In this document: positions 54,254-63,962 of the stretch, one piece after another
Layout: each line of letters opens with the position of its first letter
Position numbering within the stretch: the first letter of the stretch is position 1
Assembly: GCA_018241725.1 (NCBI GenBank)
Contig: JAFEDI010000093.1
Coordinates: 212,836-276,835 of the forward strand
Direction of reading: 5' to 3'
Origin: Pseudomonadota bacterium
GTDB lineage: Bacteria > Pseudomonadota > Gammaproteobacteria > Burkholderiales > Rhodocyclaceae
DNA: 64,000 nt
Program-made: the position numbers and the translations under genes
The notes under the pieces: model-generated
Told to the model about the DNA's origin: nothing
What the model saw: the letters and a program-made list of their open reading frames with translations, nothing else
The model's database searches: none

Positions 54254-56695
54254 TCACCCCACCGTCAGCGGCACCGGCAGTCGCCGCGGATCGAAGAAAC
54301 GCACCGCATTGCGGCCGGCGGCCTTGGCCCGGTACATCGCAATATCGGCCCGCTTGATCAACTCGTCCCGGCTCTCCTCGTGACCAAGGAACATGCACAC
54401 GCCGACACTGGCGGTGCATTGGTGAATCACACTGTCGCTACCGCCCGGCACGCTGAGGTGGTAGGGCCTGGCCAGTTCCTCGCGCAGTTTTTCGGCCACC
54501 CGCCCGGCATGGGACTCGGCATCACGTTCCTCCTCGTCGAGGTTCTCGAGGATCACCACGAACTCGTCGCCGCCCAGGCGGGCCACGGTGTCCGACTCAC
54601 GCAGGCTGACCACCAGGCGATGGGCCACCTCCACCAGCAAGGCGTCACCCATCACATGGCCGTGGGTGTCGTTGAGGCCTTTGAAACCATCCAGGTCGAG
54701 GAACAGCAATGCCCCGCCATGACGGCTGCGGGCACTGGCCACCAGCGCCTGTTCGAGCCTGTCGTGGAACAGGCGGCGGTTCGGCAACTGGGTCAGCGGA
54801 TCGTAGAAAGCCAGCTGATGGACCTGCTCCTCAGCCTTCTTGTGCTCGGTGATGTCGGAAAACGCCGCCACGTAATGGGTGACCTGGCCCGCATCGTCGC
54901 GCACCGCAGAGATCGTCACCCACTCGACGAACACCTCGCCGTTCTTGCGACGGTTCCAGATCTCGCCCTGCCAGAAACCATCGCGCTCGAGCCCCGCATA
55001 GAGGCGCCGGTAAAACTCCTGCCCATGACGACCGGAGCGCAGCATGGCGGGTGTCTGGCCGATCGCCTCCCGCGCGGAGTAGCCGGTCATCGCAGTGAAC
55101 GCCTGATTAACCTGCACGATGCGGCCTTCCGCATCGGTGATGAAGATCCCCTCCTGGCCTTCGAAGGTCGCCGCCGCGATGCGCAGCTTGAGTTCGGTCT
55201 CCTTGGCCTCGGTGATGTCGGTGGCAAAGCCCTGCCAGGTCACGCCACCGCTGTCCGCCGCCTCGGGCAGCGCATCGAAGCGCATCCAGCGCACCCCGCG
55301 TGCCGGATGGGCGATGCGGAACTCCCGGTGCAGGCGGCTCAACTGGCGGGCTGATTCGCCGATCGCGGCGAGCAGCGCCGGCAGGTCCTCGGGCAGCACC
55401 CGTGCGTGCAAGTCTTTGGCCGACGCCAGCAGACAGTCCGGCTCGAGACCGAACAGCTCGCGCAGCGCATCGCTGGCGAACGGCACGCTGTGATGCCCGT
55501 CGCCATCCAGCCGGTACTGGAAGACCAGGCCGGGGATCTGCGACACGATACCTCGCAAGCGCTGGTTGAGCGCATGCTCGGCAGCGCGCGCCTCGCCCTC
55601 CATGATGGTCGTCAGCAGGCCATTGAAGGCCCCGGTCAGGGCACCGATCTCGTCGTCCCGCCGTACCGGCAGGGCCTGACGGGAGATCAAGCCATCGCGC
55701 ATGCGGCCGAGCTGTTCAGCCGCTTCGCCAAGAGGCCGCAACTGGCGGCGCAACCACCACCAGACAAGCACGCTGGCCAGCAGCGTGAGCGCAGCGGCTG
55801 AGCCCAGCAGGCGCCACTGCATCGCATACAGCGGTGCGAAAGCTTCTTCCACCGGCAGTACCGACTGCATCAACCAGCCCGTGGATTTCACGCGGCGGCT
55901 CGATGACAGCTCCACCACACCGCGGGAACTGCGCGCGAGGCCCGAGCCGTCATGGCCCTCAAGGTAGCGGTCATAAACCGGATTGACGCCCGGCGGTGGC
56001 CCCGGCGTCATCACCCGGCTCTTGTCGGTGGCGGCAATGAACAGGTGCTGAACCGGATCGGTGATCAGGTAGCCGCCCTGGCGGCCGAAACGGTTAGCGC
56101 CGATCTCATCGAGGAAGTTGGCATTAGCCAGATTGATCAGGCCGATCACCGAACCCAGCACCGCGCCGCCCGGACCACGGATCGGCACGATTATCGGCAC
56201 TACCGGTTGGTGGGTCGTCTTGCCGATCAGTGCCGGCCCCACCCGCGCCTCGCCGCTCTCCAGGGTCTGGCGGACCGCCGGCACATCCATGTAATTGACG
56301 CCGCCGCGACCGAGTTCATCGGGCAGGCTGACCAGCGTGGTGCCCTGACGATCAGTGAGCAGCACGCCCCAGTTGAAGAGGGTCAACAACACGTGCTGGT
56401 CGCGCAGCTCCTTCTCCAGCACCGCCGGGGATGCCAGCTTCGCGGCATCGATGTCGTCTGCGACAGCCTTCAGCGCCCGCATGCGTTCCGACACCGAACG
56501 GTCGATCTCGTCCGCCAGCAGCGTCACTACCGAAAATTGCTGGGCGGCCAGCGTGGCTTGCATTTCCTGGCGCAGCACATAGCCCACCAGCAGCGTGGCG
56601 CCCCACAGGGCCAGCAGCAAGCCCAGCAGAACCCCTGCCGCAATGCGTATCCGCAAGGAGCGAAGCGGTGATCCCCAATGGCCCAGCCTGCCCAT
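54254..56695 (-). CDS. Membrane-bound diguanylate cyclase: Cache, HAMP, two PAS, GGDEF
   Basis: Makes cyclic di-GMP in response to an extracytoplasmic signal. From ATG 56695 (GGGAGGG upstream) the protein has 813 residues. The order is helix (about 15-40), periplasmic double-Cache region with PALIGKTTHQPVVPIIVPIRG (to about 280), a second helix (ALTLLASVLVWWWLR), HAMP, PAS (about 385-500), and PAS with GQEGIFITDAEGRIVQVNQA and its PAC segment. The cyclase domain follows: YDPLTQLPNRRLFHDRLEQA and active-site RLGGDEFVVIL (near 708). RESD, five residues before GGDEF, is an intact product-inhibition site. It is the only cyclic di-GMP gene in the window and has no EAL domain. Confidence 0.94.
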   Translation of the reverse strand: MGRLGHWGSPLRSLRIRIAAGVLLGLLLALWGATLLVGYVLRQEMQATLAAQQFSVVTLLADEIDRSVSERMRALKAVADDIDAAKLASPAVLEKELRDQHVLLTLFNWGVLLTDRQGTTLVSLPDELGRGGVNYMDVPAVRQTLESGEARVGPALIGKTTHQPVVPIIVPIRGPGGAVLGSVIGLINLANANFLDEIGANRFGRQGGYLITDPVQHLFIAATDKSRVMTPGPPPGVNPVYDRYLEGHDGSGLARSSRGVVELSSSRRVKSTGWLMQSVLPVEEAFAPLYAMQWRLLGSAAALTLLASVLVWWWLRRQLRPLGEAAEQLGRMRDGLISRQALPVRRDDEIGALTGAFNGLLTTIMEGEARAAEHALNQRLRGIVSQIPGLVFQYRLDGDGHHSVPFASDALRELFGLEPDCLLASAKDLHARVLPEDLPALLAAIGESARQLSRLHREFRIAHPARGVRWMRFDALPEAADSGGVTWQGFATDITEAKETELKLRIAAATFEGQEGIFITDAEGRIVQVNQAFTAMTGYSAREAIGQTPAMLRSGRHGQEFYRRLYAGLERDGFWQGEIWNRRKNGEVFVEWVTISAVRDDAGQVTHYVAAFSDITEHKKAEEQVHQLAFYDPLTQLPNRRLFHDRLEQALVASARSRHGGALLFLDLDGFKGLNDTHGHVMGDALLVEVAHRLVVSLRESDTVARLGGDEFVVILENLDEEERDAESHAGRVAEKLREELARPYHLSVPGGSDSVIHQCTASVGVCMFLGHEESRDELIKRADIAMYRAKAAGRNAVRFFDPRRLPVPLTVG

Positions 56696-57090
56696 GGCGC
56701 CGGCCCTCCCGCACTCATCCGGCAAGCTGCTGCCGTTGTTTTGGATTGTTCTAATATCAGTGCTAGCTTAAGCGCGTCCCCCGCCCTCGCCTAGTCCGCG
56801 CAAGCAATTCGAATGCAAAGCAGTGTGAAACAATAGGCAAGCACTATTCAATTCATGCCTACATTCAATTGGCTGCATCGTGGCGGGCGGCGTAGCATGC
56901 AAACCATTCAAGATGGTCGGGTAACTGAACATCCAATCGCTTAAACGGCGCGCCGGGGCACACAAGACCCCCAAAAACCCTGACAGAGATTTTCCCGGCG
57001 TCGCCCCTTTCTTGCAGCCATACCGATGGCCAGCGCAGCCGCCCCTGGCGCTGAGGCATACTGGCCGGTCCTCCAGCTGGACTCGCCGGT
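56696..57090. other. 395-base intergenic region, no gene seen
   Basis: The region lies between the divergent cyclase and cupin genes. It is AT-richer around 56800-56960 than the flanks, as expected for promoters. Frames running through it are short and lack ribosome-binding sites. I see no strong -35/-10 pair, no terminator and no structured RNA that I recognise. Confidence 0.5.
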
Positions 57091-57414
57091 ATGCCTCCTC
57101 CCTACAATCTGCTGAAGAACCTCCCCGTCCCCGGCCCCGACGAAGCCTTCGAGACCCTCTTCGAAGCCGGCGGCACGCGCATCGAACGCATCGTCTCCCA
57201 CCGCCACGCCAGCCCACCCGGCTTCTGGTACGACCAGGCCGGCGACGAATGGGTGATGCTCGTCCAGGGTAGCGCCGAACTGGAATTCGAAGACGGCCGC
57301 CGCGTGGCGCTCACGGCAGGCGACTGGCTGGTGATCCCCGCCGGCTGCCGCCACCGCGTCGCTGCTACCGGCCCGGACAGCGTGTGGCTGGCCGTCCATA
57401 CCACGAACGCGTGA
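57091..57414 (+). CDS. Small cupin-domain protein
   Basis: A 107-residue single cupin barrel. VSHRHASPPGFWYDQAGDEWVMLVQGSAELEFEDG is cupin motif 1 with His and Glu metal ligands, and GDWLVIPAGCRHRVAAT is motif 2 with the last His. It starts MPPPYNLLKNLPVPGPDEAFET, like many stand-alone proteobacterial cupins. It has no signal peptide. Function is unknown: sugar or small-molecule binding, or dioxygenase. It is followed 45 bases later by the exported hydrolase gene on the same strand, possibly in one operon. Confidence 0.85.
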   Translation: MPPPYNLLKNLPVPGPDEAFETLFEAGGTRIERIVSHRHASPPGFWYDQAGDEWVMLVQGSAELEFEDGRRVALTAGDWLVIPAGCRHRVAATGPDSVWLAVHTTNA

Positions 57415-57459
57415 TCCGGATTATCCTGCTGTCCTTTTCAGTCCTCCGGAGATGCCCCC

Positions 57460-58431
57460 ATGATCCGCCGCAGTCTCAGCGCCCTTGCCTTTGCCGTCAG
57501 TGCCAGCCTGCTTCCCGTCGCGCCAACCTTCGCCGAAGCACCGGCCGTGAAGACCCAGGTGCCTGGCTACTACCGCCTGAACGTCGGCGACTATGAACTC
57601 ACAGCCCTCTACGACGGCTACGTGGACCTGGACGCCAAGCTGCTGACCGACGCCAGCCAGGCCGAAATCCAGCGCCTGCTGGCGCGCCTGTTCATCGCCG
57701 GCGAAAAGGTGCAGACCGCCGTCAATACCTACCTGATCAATGCCGGCGGCAAGCTGATCCTCGTCGATACCGGCACTGCCAAGGTCTTCGGCCCGACCCT
57801 CGGCTACGTCGCCGAGCACATCCGCGCCGCTGGCTACAAACCGGAACAGGTGGATCTGGTGCTGCTGACCCATCTGCACCCCGATCATGTCGCCGGCCTC
57901 CTGGACGCCGACGGCAAGCCCCTGTTCCCCAACGCTGAAATCCGCGTGAATCAGACGGAAAGCGATTTCTGGCTGTCCGAGGACAACGCCGCCAAGGCCC
58001 CGAAGGACAGACAGGGAATGTTCGCGATTGCCCGCAAGGCCGCTGCGCCCTATCAGGCTGCCGGGAAGTGGAAGCCATTCAGCGGCGACGCCGAACTGGC
58101 GCCGGGCATCAAGCCGGTGGCAGCGGTCGGCCACACGCCGGGCCACAGCGCCTACTTGGTCGAATCGAAAGGCCAGCGCCTGCTGATTCTCGGCGACTCG
58201 GTACACAGCTACGCGGTGCAGTTCGCCCGCCCCGAGGTTGCCATCGAATTCGACAGCGACAAGAAGCAGGCCGTCGCGACCCGCAAGAAGCTGTTCTCCT
58301 GGGCGGCGAAGGAAAAGATGACCGTTGCCGGCATGCACCTGCCCTTCCCCGGCCTCGGCCACATCCGCGCCGACGGCAAGGCCTTCGGCTGGGTGCCCGT
58401 GGAGTACAGCCCACTGCGCAGCGACAAGTGA
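57460..58431 (+). CDS. Exported metallo-beta-lactamase-fold hydrolase
   Basis: A 323-residue periplasmic MBL-fold protein. A signal peptide (about residues 1-25, ending TFAEA) precedes NTYLINAGGKLILVDTGTA, the metal-binding motif LLTHLHPDHVAGLLDA, VGHTPGHSAYLVES with a second-metal His, LLILGDSVHS and MTVAGMHLPFPGLG. The pattern is that of lactonase-like or arylsulfatase-side MBL proteins; no specific substrate is indicated. CCGGAG upstream of ATG 57460 is a good ribosome-binding site. It ends at a perfect palindromic terminator shared with metK. Confidence 0.9.
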   Translation: MIRRSLSALAFAVSASLLPVAPTFAEAPAVKTQVPGYYRLNVGDYELTALYDGYVDLDAKLLTDASQAEIQRLLARLFIAGEKVQTAVNTYLINAGGKLILVDTGTAKVFGPTLGYVAEHIRAAGYKPEQVDLVLLTHLHPDHVAGLLDADGKPLFPNAEIRVNQTESDFWLSEDNAAKAPKDRQGMFAIARKAAAPYQAAGKWKPFSGDAELAPGIKPVAAVGHTPGHSAYLVESKGQRLLILGDSVHSYAVQFARPEVAIEFDSDKKQAVATRKKLFSWAAKEKMTVAGMHLPFPGLGHIRADGKAFGWVPVEYSPLRSDK

Positions 58432-58448
58432 TGCGCAGCTGAGCAAAC

Positions 58449-58478
58449 AAAAATGGCGCTCCGCGGAGCGCCATTTTT
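58449..58478. terminator. Perfect 30-base palindromic bidirectional terminator
   Basis: AAAAATGGCGCTCCG is followed directly by its reverse complement, which ends in TTTTT (58474-58478). The A-run on one side is the T-run of the other strand. It lies between the hydrolase stop (58431) and the convergent metK stop (58498), so it ends both transcripts. Confidence 0.92.
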
Positions 58479-58497
58479 ACTGACCAGCGATCAGGAA

Positions 58498-59664
<1,167 letters not shown>

Positions 59665-59680
59665 GGAAGCGCTCCTGAAA

Positions 59681-59724
59681 AACAAAAATCCCCTTGACTG
59701 ACGGCGTTGCCGTCTCGGGGGATT
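59681..59724 (-). terminator. Intrinsic terminator/attenuator in the metK leader
   Basis: In the minus-strand transcript AATCCCC (59724-59718) pairs with GGGGATT (59693-59687). Enclosed is a second hairpin GACGGC (59714-59709), AAC, GCCGTC (59705-59700). TTTTTGTTTTT follows (59688-59678). It ends about 15 bases before the metK ATG, a placement that makes sense only as a regulated terminator. CGCTCC (59733-59728) is also complementary to GGAGCG at the ribosome-binding site (59675-59670). Confidence 0.85.
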
Positions 59725-59739
59725 CTCGGAGCGGCGACG

Positions 59740-59822
59740 CTTTAGCAGTATTTTTGCCGGCACATCCGTAGCTGATCTACGGACCGCCACCGCCCTGCAA
59801 GTTGTCGGATTAACTCGGCGGA
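59740..59822 (-). ncRNA. Candidate SAM-II-like riboswitch aptamer in the metK leader
   Basis: On the minus strand CCGCC (59821-59817) pairs with GGCGG (59794-59790), enclosing a loop with GAGTTAA and CTTGCAG. Downstream come an A-rich strand (GGCAAAAATA) and CTGCTAAAG (59748-59740), whose CTGC (59748-59745) can pair with loop GCAG (59798-59795) to make an H-type pseudoknot. SAM-II aptamers have this arrangement with conserved CTTGCA and GCTAAA. Unlike classical SAM-II there is an extra hairpin (TCCGTAG, 59783-59777, with CTACGGA, 59771-59765). It begins at the predicted transcript start. The match was judged by eye from remembered consensus. Confidence 0.55.
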
Positions 59823-59828
59823 ATCACA

Positions 59829-59856
59829 ATTATAGCTTTGCCTTCCGGCCCGTCAA
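59829..59856 (-). promoter_or_regulatory. metK promoter
   Basis: On the minus strand TTGACG (59856-59851), a 16-base spacer and a perfect TATAAT (59834-59829). The predicted transcription start near 59822 falls exactly at the first stem of the candidate riboswitch. Confidence 0.85.
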
Positions 59857-59877
59857 TTCGGCCACCACACAGCCCCA

Positions 59878-60756
59878 ATGGCGTCACTCATTTTTTCCCT
59901 TCTGGCCCGCCTTCCCCTCGGACTCCTGCAACGTCTCGGCGGCTTCGCGGGCTGGCTGACCTACGCTGGCTCGCCCACCTACCGGCGGCGCCTGCGCGAC
60001 AATCTGACCCGAGCCCTGGGCCAGGATGAAGCGGCGCGGACCTGGCGGCGAACTGTGGGCGAGACCGGCAAGCAGGCACTCGAACTGCCGTGGCTGCTGC
60101 TGCGCCCACAGGCAGAGATCGTCACCAAGGTCGTCCGCGTCAGCGGCTGGGAACACGTGGAAGCCGCCGAGGCCAGCGGCGGCGGCATCCTGTTCATCAC
60201 ACCGCACCTGGGCTGCTTCGAGATCACTGCCCAGTATTTCTCCACCCACAAACCGATCACCGTGCTGTACCGGGCGCCGCGCAAGACGGTACTGCAACCC
60301 CTCATCAACGCCGGGCGCAGCCGCGGCAACATGCGCCTGGCGCCCGCCGACGTAGGCGGCGTACGGCGCCTGATCAAGGCCCTGCGTGCCGGCGAGGCGG
60401 TCGGCATGCTGCCGGATCAGGTACCCGGCGCCGGTGAAGGCGCCTGGCTGCCCTTCTTCGGCCGCCCGGCCTACACGATGACTCTGGCCGCCCGCCTGTC
60501 CGAGGTATCCGGCGTCAGCACGATCTTCGCGTGGGCCGAACGCCTGCCCGGCGGCGCCGGCTTCCACCTGCGTCTGCGCCCGGCCTTTGAAGCACTGACT
60601 GGCGACACGGAAACCCGCGCCGCCGCCATCAACCGCGAGATGGAAGCCCTGATCCGCGAGAACCCGTCCCAGTACCTGTGGGGTTACAACCGCTACAAGC
60701 GCCCCCGCGGCGCCCCTCCCACCCCACCTCCCACCTCCCGAGAAAACCAACAATGA
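59878..60756 (+). CDS. Lysophospholipid/lipid A acyltransferase (LpxL/HtrB family)
   Basis: Adds a secondary acyl chain to Kdo2-lipid IVA at the inner membrane. The 292-residue protein has a short N-terminal hydrophobic region (LIFSLLARLPLGLLQRLGGF), the H-x4-E active site in ITPHLGCFEI, and MLPDQVPGAGEGAWLPFFGRPAYTM, the family's substrate-binding block. The C-terminal ENPSQYLWGYNRYKRP is typical. It is divergent from metK and translationally coupled (ATGA at 60753) to the next acyltransferase. Confidence 0.92.
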   Translation: MASLIFSLLARLPLGLLQRLGGFAGWLTYAGSPTYRRRLRDNLTRALGQDEAARTWRRTVGETGKQALELPWLLLRPQAEIVTKVVRVSGWEHVEAAEASGGGILFITPHLGCFEITAQYFSTHKPITVLYRAPRKTVLQPLINAGRSRGNMRLAPADVGGVRRLIKALRAGEAVGMLPDQVPGAGEGAWLPFFGRPAYTMTLAARLSEVSGVSTIFAWAERLPGGAGFHLRLRPAFEALTGDTETRAAAINREMEALIRENPSQYLWGYNRYKRPRGAPPTPPPTSRENQQ

Positions 60757-61625
60757 GCCGTATCGTCGTCGCCCTGCTGTGGCTGCTCCACTGGCTGCCC
60801 CTGTCCCTGCAGGCCCCCATCGGCCGCGGCCTCGGCCTGCTGCTGTACTGGATCATCACGCCGCGCCGCAAGGTGGTACTGACCAACCTGCGTCTGTGCT
60901 TTCCCGAACAATCCGAAGCCGCACGCCGCGCGCTGGCCAGGGAGCACTTCGCACTGGCCGGACGCAGCCTGATCGAGCGGGGCATCGCATGGTTCGCATC
61001 CGAAGAGCGGGTCCGCCGCATCGTCCGCATCCAAGGTGAAGAGAAGCTCGCCAGGCTGATCGAGGCCCGCCAGCCCGTGATCCTGCTGACACCACACTTC
61101 CTCGGCCTCGACTTGGGCGGGACACGCATCGCAGCATCCTTCGACAGCGTCAGCATCTACGCCCGCCAGAAGGACCCGGTCATCGACCGCTGGCTCTACC
61201 ACGGCCGCAGCCGCTTCGGCAGCCAGGTGCTGCTGCGCCGCGACGAGAGCGTGCGGGCATCGATCAAGGCGATGAAGGAGATCCGCCCCTTCTACTACCT
61301 GCCAGACATGGACAATGGCCCCGAGGACTCGGTCTTCGTGCCCTTCTTCGGCGTGAAGGCTGCAACCTTGTCAGCGCTGCCGCGCCTGGCCAAGCTCGGT
61401 GGCGCGGTGGTCGTTCCCTGCGTAACGCGCATGCTGCCCGGCGGCGAAGGTTATGTGGTGGAGTTTGGCGAACCGTGGACGAACTTCCCCGGCAGCGACG
61501 TGGAGGCTGACACCCGCCGCATGAACGCCTGCATCGAGGATCTGGTGCGCACAATGCCCGCCCAGTATTACTGGGTGCACCGCCGCTTCAAGACCCGCCC
61601 GCCCGGCGAGCCGAAGATCTACTGA
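60753..61625 (+). CDS. Lipid A biosynthesis acyltransferase (LpxL/LpxM family), second copy
   Basis: Second secondary acyltransferase of 290 residues. The active site here is H-x4-D (LLTPHFLGLD) instead of H-x4-E, which occurs in some family members. YLPDMDNGPEDSVFVPFFGVKAAT is the pocket segment, and MPAQYYWVHRRFKTRPPGE the C-terminal block. The ATG overlaps the previous stop, and the two enzymes probably acylate different positions of lipid A. The 3' end overlaps the convergent small membrane gene by 7 bases. Confidence 0.92.
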   Translation: MSRIVVALLWLLHWLPLSLQAPIGRGLGLLLYWIITPRRKVVLTNLRLCFPEQSEAARRALAREHFALAGRSLIERGIAWFASEERVRRIVRIQGEEKLARLIEARQPVILLTPHFLGLDLGGTRIAASFDSVSIYARQKDPVIDRWLYHGRSRFGSQVLLRRDESVRASIKAMKEIRPFYYLPDMDNGPEDSVFVPFFGVKAATLSALPRLAKLGGAVVVPCVTRMLPGGEGYVVEFGEPWTNFPGSDVEADTRRMNACIEDLVRTMPAQYYWVHRRFKTRPPGEPKIY

Positions 61626-61846
61626 GCTTCATCCTTTGCCGCCAGTTCCGCCAACACCAGCGGAAAGGCGGCGCTGCCGACCAGCGCCACGCCGGACACG
61701 ATCAGCACCAAGCCGGCGCCGGACTCCTGCAGCAGCGGATGCAGATCGGTGCCGAAACCGGCCAGCAGCAACGCGCCGGCGAGCAGGCACAACAGACCGG
61801 GAATGCCCATCAACCAGGCGCCGGCGGGCAGTCGCTTGAGGGCCAT
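61619..61846 (-). CDS. Small two-helix membrane protein
   Basis: A 75-residue protein with two hydrophobic segments (WLMGIPGLLCLLAGALLLAG and AGLVLIVSGVALVGSAAF) and a short charged tail (AELAAKDEAQ). It starts 3 bases after trmB ends and is therefore part of that transcript. I recognise no family. The tail overlaps the acyltransferase gene on the other strand. Confidence 0.6.
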   Translation of the reverse strand: MALKRLPAGAWLMGIPGLLCLLAGALLLAGFGTDLHPLLQESGAGLVLIVSGVALVGSAAFPLVLAELAAKDEAQ

Positions 61847-61849
61847 CCG

Positions 61850-62587
61850 TCAGACCCGCTTGAAGACAACGTCCCAGACGCCATGGCCGAGCTTGAGGCC
61901 ACGGTTCTCGAACTTGGTCAGTGGCCGGTAGTCCGGCTTCGGAGCGAAACCATCGGCGGTGTTGGCGAGCAGCGGCTCGGCGGACAGCACCTCCAGCATC
62001 TGGTGGGCGTATTCCTCCCAGTCGGTGGCGCAGTGCAGGTAGCCGCCAGGCGCCAGCCGCGAGGCGATCAGCTTGACGAAAGGACCCTGCACCAGGCGCC
62101 GCTTGTGGTGGCGCTTTTTCGGCCACGGGTCGGGAAAGTAGATATGCACGCCTGCCAGCGAACCTTCGGGAATCATGTCGCGCAGCACTTCCACCGCATC
62201 GTGCTGGACGATGCGCAGGTTGGTGAGACCGCCCTCATCGATCAGCTTGCACAACCCACCAACGCCTGGCGCATGCACCTCGATGCCGACGAAGTCGTCG
62301 CCTGGGCGCACCTGCGCGATCTGCGCGGTGGCCTGGCCCATGCCGAAGCCGATCTCGACGATGTGCGGCGCCTTGCGCCCGAAGACCGCGTCGAGATCCA
62401 CCGGCTCCGGCCGGTACGGCAGACCAACCTTGGGCATCATCTCGTCGAGGAAACGGTGCTGGGCCTCCGACATGCGCCCCTGGCGGAGCACGAAGCTGCG
62501 GATGGACTGGGACGTGAGACGGCCGCCCGGCGTGGACGGCTGGTCGGCGGATTCGTCGGACTGGGACGTTTGCTGTTCTTCGCTCAT
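61850..62587 (-). CDS. trmB: tRNA (guanine-N7)-methyltransferase
   Basis: Makes m7G46 in the tRNA variable loop using SAM. The 245-residue protein has [36 protein letters not shown] (SAM motif I), [37 protein letters not shown] (the catalytic PDPWPKKRH segment) and [14 protein letters not shown], all diagnostic. A terminator separates it from thiG upstream, so it likely has its own promoter, though I could not identify one. An acidic, Ser/Gln-rich N-terminal tail of about 25 residues is unconserved in character. Confidence 0.96.
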   Translation of the reverse strand: MSEEQQTSQSDESADQPSTPGGRLTSQSIRSFVLRQGRMSEAQHRFLDEMMPKVGLPYRPEPVDLDAVFGRKAPHIVEIGFGMGQATAQIAQVRPGDDFVGIEVHAPGVGGLCKLIDEGGLTNLRIVQHDAVEVLRDMIPEGSLAGVHIYFPDPWPKKRHHKRRLVQGPFVKLIASRLAPGGYLHCATDWEEYAHQMLEVLSAEPLLANTADGFAPKPDYRPLTKFENRGLKLGHGVWDVVFKRV

Positions 62588-62601
62588 GGCGGATTCCGGA
62601 A

Positions 62602-62628
62602 TGCAAAACGGCGCGCCTCAGCGCGCCG
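62602..62628 (-). terminator. Intrinsic terminator after thiG
   Basis: CGGCGCGC (62609-62616), 4-base loop, GCGCGCCG (62621-62628). On the minus strand the stem is followed by TTTTGCATT. It lies between the thiG stop and the trmB start. Confidence 0.75.
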
Positions 62629-62648
62629 CGGGTCGATCGAAAAGCGGC

Positions 62649-63434
62649 TCAGCTGCCGATCAGCCCGCTGGTCGGCGAGCTCGGGCTGGCGGTGTAGTAC
62701 TTCTTGGGCATGCGGCCGGCCAGGAAGGCCTCGCGGCCGGCCTCGACACCCTTCTTCATGGCACCGGCCATCTTCACCGGGTCCTTGGCCAGCGCGATCG
62801 CGGTGTTCATCAGAACGCCGTCGCAGCCCAGCTCCATCGCGATGGCCGCGTCGGATGCAGTGCCTACACCGGCATCGACCAGCACGGGCACTTTCACGGC
62901 GTCGCGCACCAGCTGCACGTTCCACGGGTTGAGGATGCCCATGCCGGAACCGATCAGTGAGGCCAGCGGCATCACCGCCACACAGCCGATGTCTTCGAGC
63001 ATTTTGGCCTGGATCGGATCGTCGGCGCAGTAGACCATCACCTCGAAACCCTCCTTCACCAGCACTTCGGCGGCCTTCAGGGTTTCAGGCATGTTGGGGA
63101 ACAGCGTGTGCGGATCGCCGAGCACTTCCAGCTTGACCAGCTTGTGGTCGTCCAGCAGCTCGCGCGCCAGGCGCAGCGTGCGCACCGCATCGTCGGCGGT
63201 GTAGCAACCGGCGGTGTTGGGCAGGTAGGTGAATTCGGACGGCGGCAGCGCATCCAGCAGGCTCGGCGCCTTCGGGTCCTGCCCAATATTCGTACGGCGG
63301 ATCGCCACGGTGACGATCTGTGCGCCACTGGCCACGATGGCCTCGCGGGTCTCGGTGAAATCCTTGTACTTGCCGGTTCCCACCAGCAGCCGGGAGGAAT
63401 AGCTCTTGCCAGCAATCGTCAGCAAATCGTCCAT
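62649..63434 (-). CDS. thiG: Thiazole synthase
   Basis: Forms the thiazole phosphate of thiamine from deoxyxylulose phosphate, a glycine-derived imine and ThiS thiocarboxylate. The 261-residue TIM-barrel protein from ATG 63434 has [36 protein letters not shown] (Schiff-base Lys region), [18 protein letters not shown] and [24 protein letters not shown] start 4 codons upstream is possible. It follows thiS by 80 bases; the two are partners in one reaction and share a transcript. Confidence 0.96.
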   Translation of the reverse strand: MDDLLTIAGKSYSSRLLVGTGKYKDFTETREAIVASGAQIVTVAIRRTNIGQDPKAPSLLDALPPSEFTYLPNTAGCYTADDAVRTLRLARELLDDHKLVKLEVLGDPHTLFPNMPETLKAAEVLVKEGFEVMVYCADDPIQAKMLEDIGCVAVMPLASLIGSGMGILNPWNVQLVRDAVKVPVLVDAGVGTASDAAIAMELGCDGVLMNTAIALAKDPVKMAGAMKKGVEAGREAFLAGRMPKKYYTASPSSPTSGLIGS

Positions 63435-63514
63435 GGGGAAAGCCAACCTGAAAAATGAATTGAACGTAGGAAGCGGAGAAATTGCGCGGATCTGGTAATA
63501 AGGCGCGTGGGCTC

Positions 63515-63742
63515 TCAGCCGCCGCCGACGGCGACGACGATCTCGAGGCGGTCACCATCGGCCAGCTCGGCCGCGGCATGCAAGCCCTTCGGCACGATCT
63601 CGCCGTTGCGCTCCACCGCCAGGCGCTTGCCTGTCAGGCCCATGCCGTCCAGCAGGGCCGCCACACTGAGGGGTGCAGCAAAGCTGCGCGTTTCGCCGTT
63701 TACGGTCAGAACCAGGGGGGTGGAAGAGGCTTGGGAAGACAT
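63515..63742 (-). CDS. thiS: Sulfur carrier protein ThiS
   Basis: Ubiquitin-like sulfur carrier whose C-terminal Gly-Gly is thiocarboxylated and donates sulfur to ThiG. The 75-residue protein ends VAVGGG and has [20 protein letters not shown] and [14 protein letters not shown], normal for the family. The N-terminal MSSQASSTP is a short extension. It is the first gene of the thiS-thiG unit, on the opposite strand from the tRNA gene 68 bases away. Confidence 0.93.
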   Translation of the reverse strand: MSSQASSTPLVLTVNGETRSFAAPLSVAALLDGMGLTGKRLAVERNGEIVPKGLHAAAELADGDRLEIVVAVGGG

Positions 63743-63768
63743 GAACGCAGTTTACCACGCCTCGCCGG

Positions 63769-63797
63769 TTGCCCTCCGCCCTCAGCATAAGTACAAT
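63769..63797 (+). promoter_or_regulatory. Promoter of the tRNA-Gly gene
   Basis: TTGCCC (63769-63774), 17-base spacer, TACAAT (63792-63797). The predicted start near 63804 lies about 7 bases upstream of the mature tRNA. Confidence 0.75.
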
Positions 63798-63810
63798 CAC
63801 GGTCCTTCGA

Positions 63811-63884
63811 GCGGGCGTCGTATAATGGTAATACCCTAGCTTCCCAAGCTAGAGCCGTGGGTTCGATTCCCATCGCCCGCTCCA
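63811..63884 (+). tRNA. tRNA-Gly, anticodon CCC
   Basis: A 74-base cloverleaf with encoded CCA. The acceptor GCGGGCG pairs with CGCCCGC. The anticodon stem CTAGC/GCTAG encloses TTCCCAA with anticodon CCC, reading GGG. The T-arm is GTGGG-TTCGATT-CCCAT. The discriminator base before CCA is T, normal for tRNA-Gly. Confidence 0.96.
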
Positions 63885-63932
63885 CTGCATCTTTCTGCGG
63901 AGGTCCGCTGAAATCCAAGGGAGTCTGCAAGT

Positions 63933-63962
63933 CGTTGTCACGCAACGGTTTTCTCTCTCTTT
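63933..63962 (+). terminator. Weak intrinsic terminator after the tRNA-Gly gene
   Basis: CGTTG (63933-63937) and CAACG (63943-63947) form a 5-bp stem followed by a pyrimidine-rich tail (GTTTTCTCTCTCTTT). The stem is short, so this is only a candidate. Confidence 0.35.

Noticed and set aside
59665-59822. SAH riboswitch as an explanation for the metK leader
   Set aside because: The conserved SAH aptamer core (GAGGAGCGCTGC and GCCAGGCTCGG blocks, as I recall them) is not present in the leader, and SAH switches normally precede recycling genes such as ahcY.
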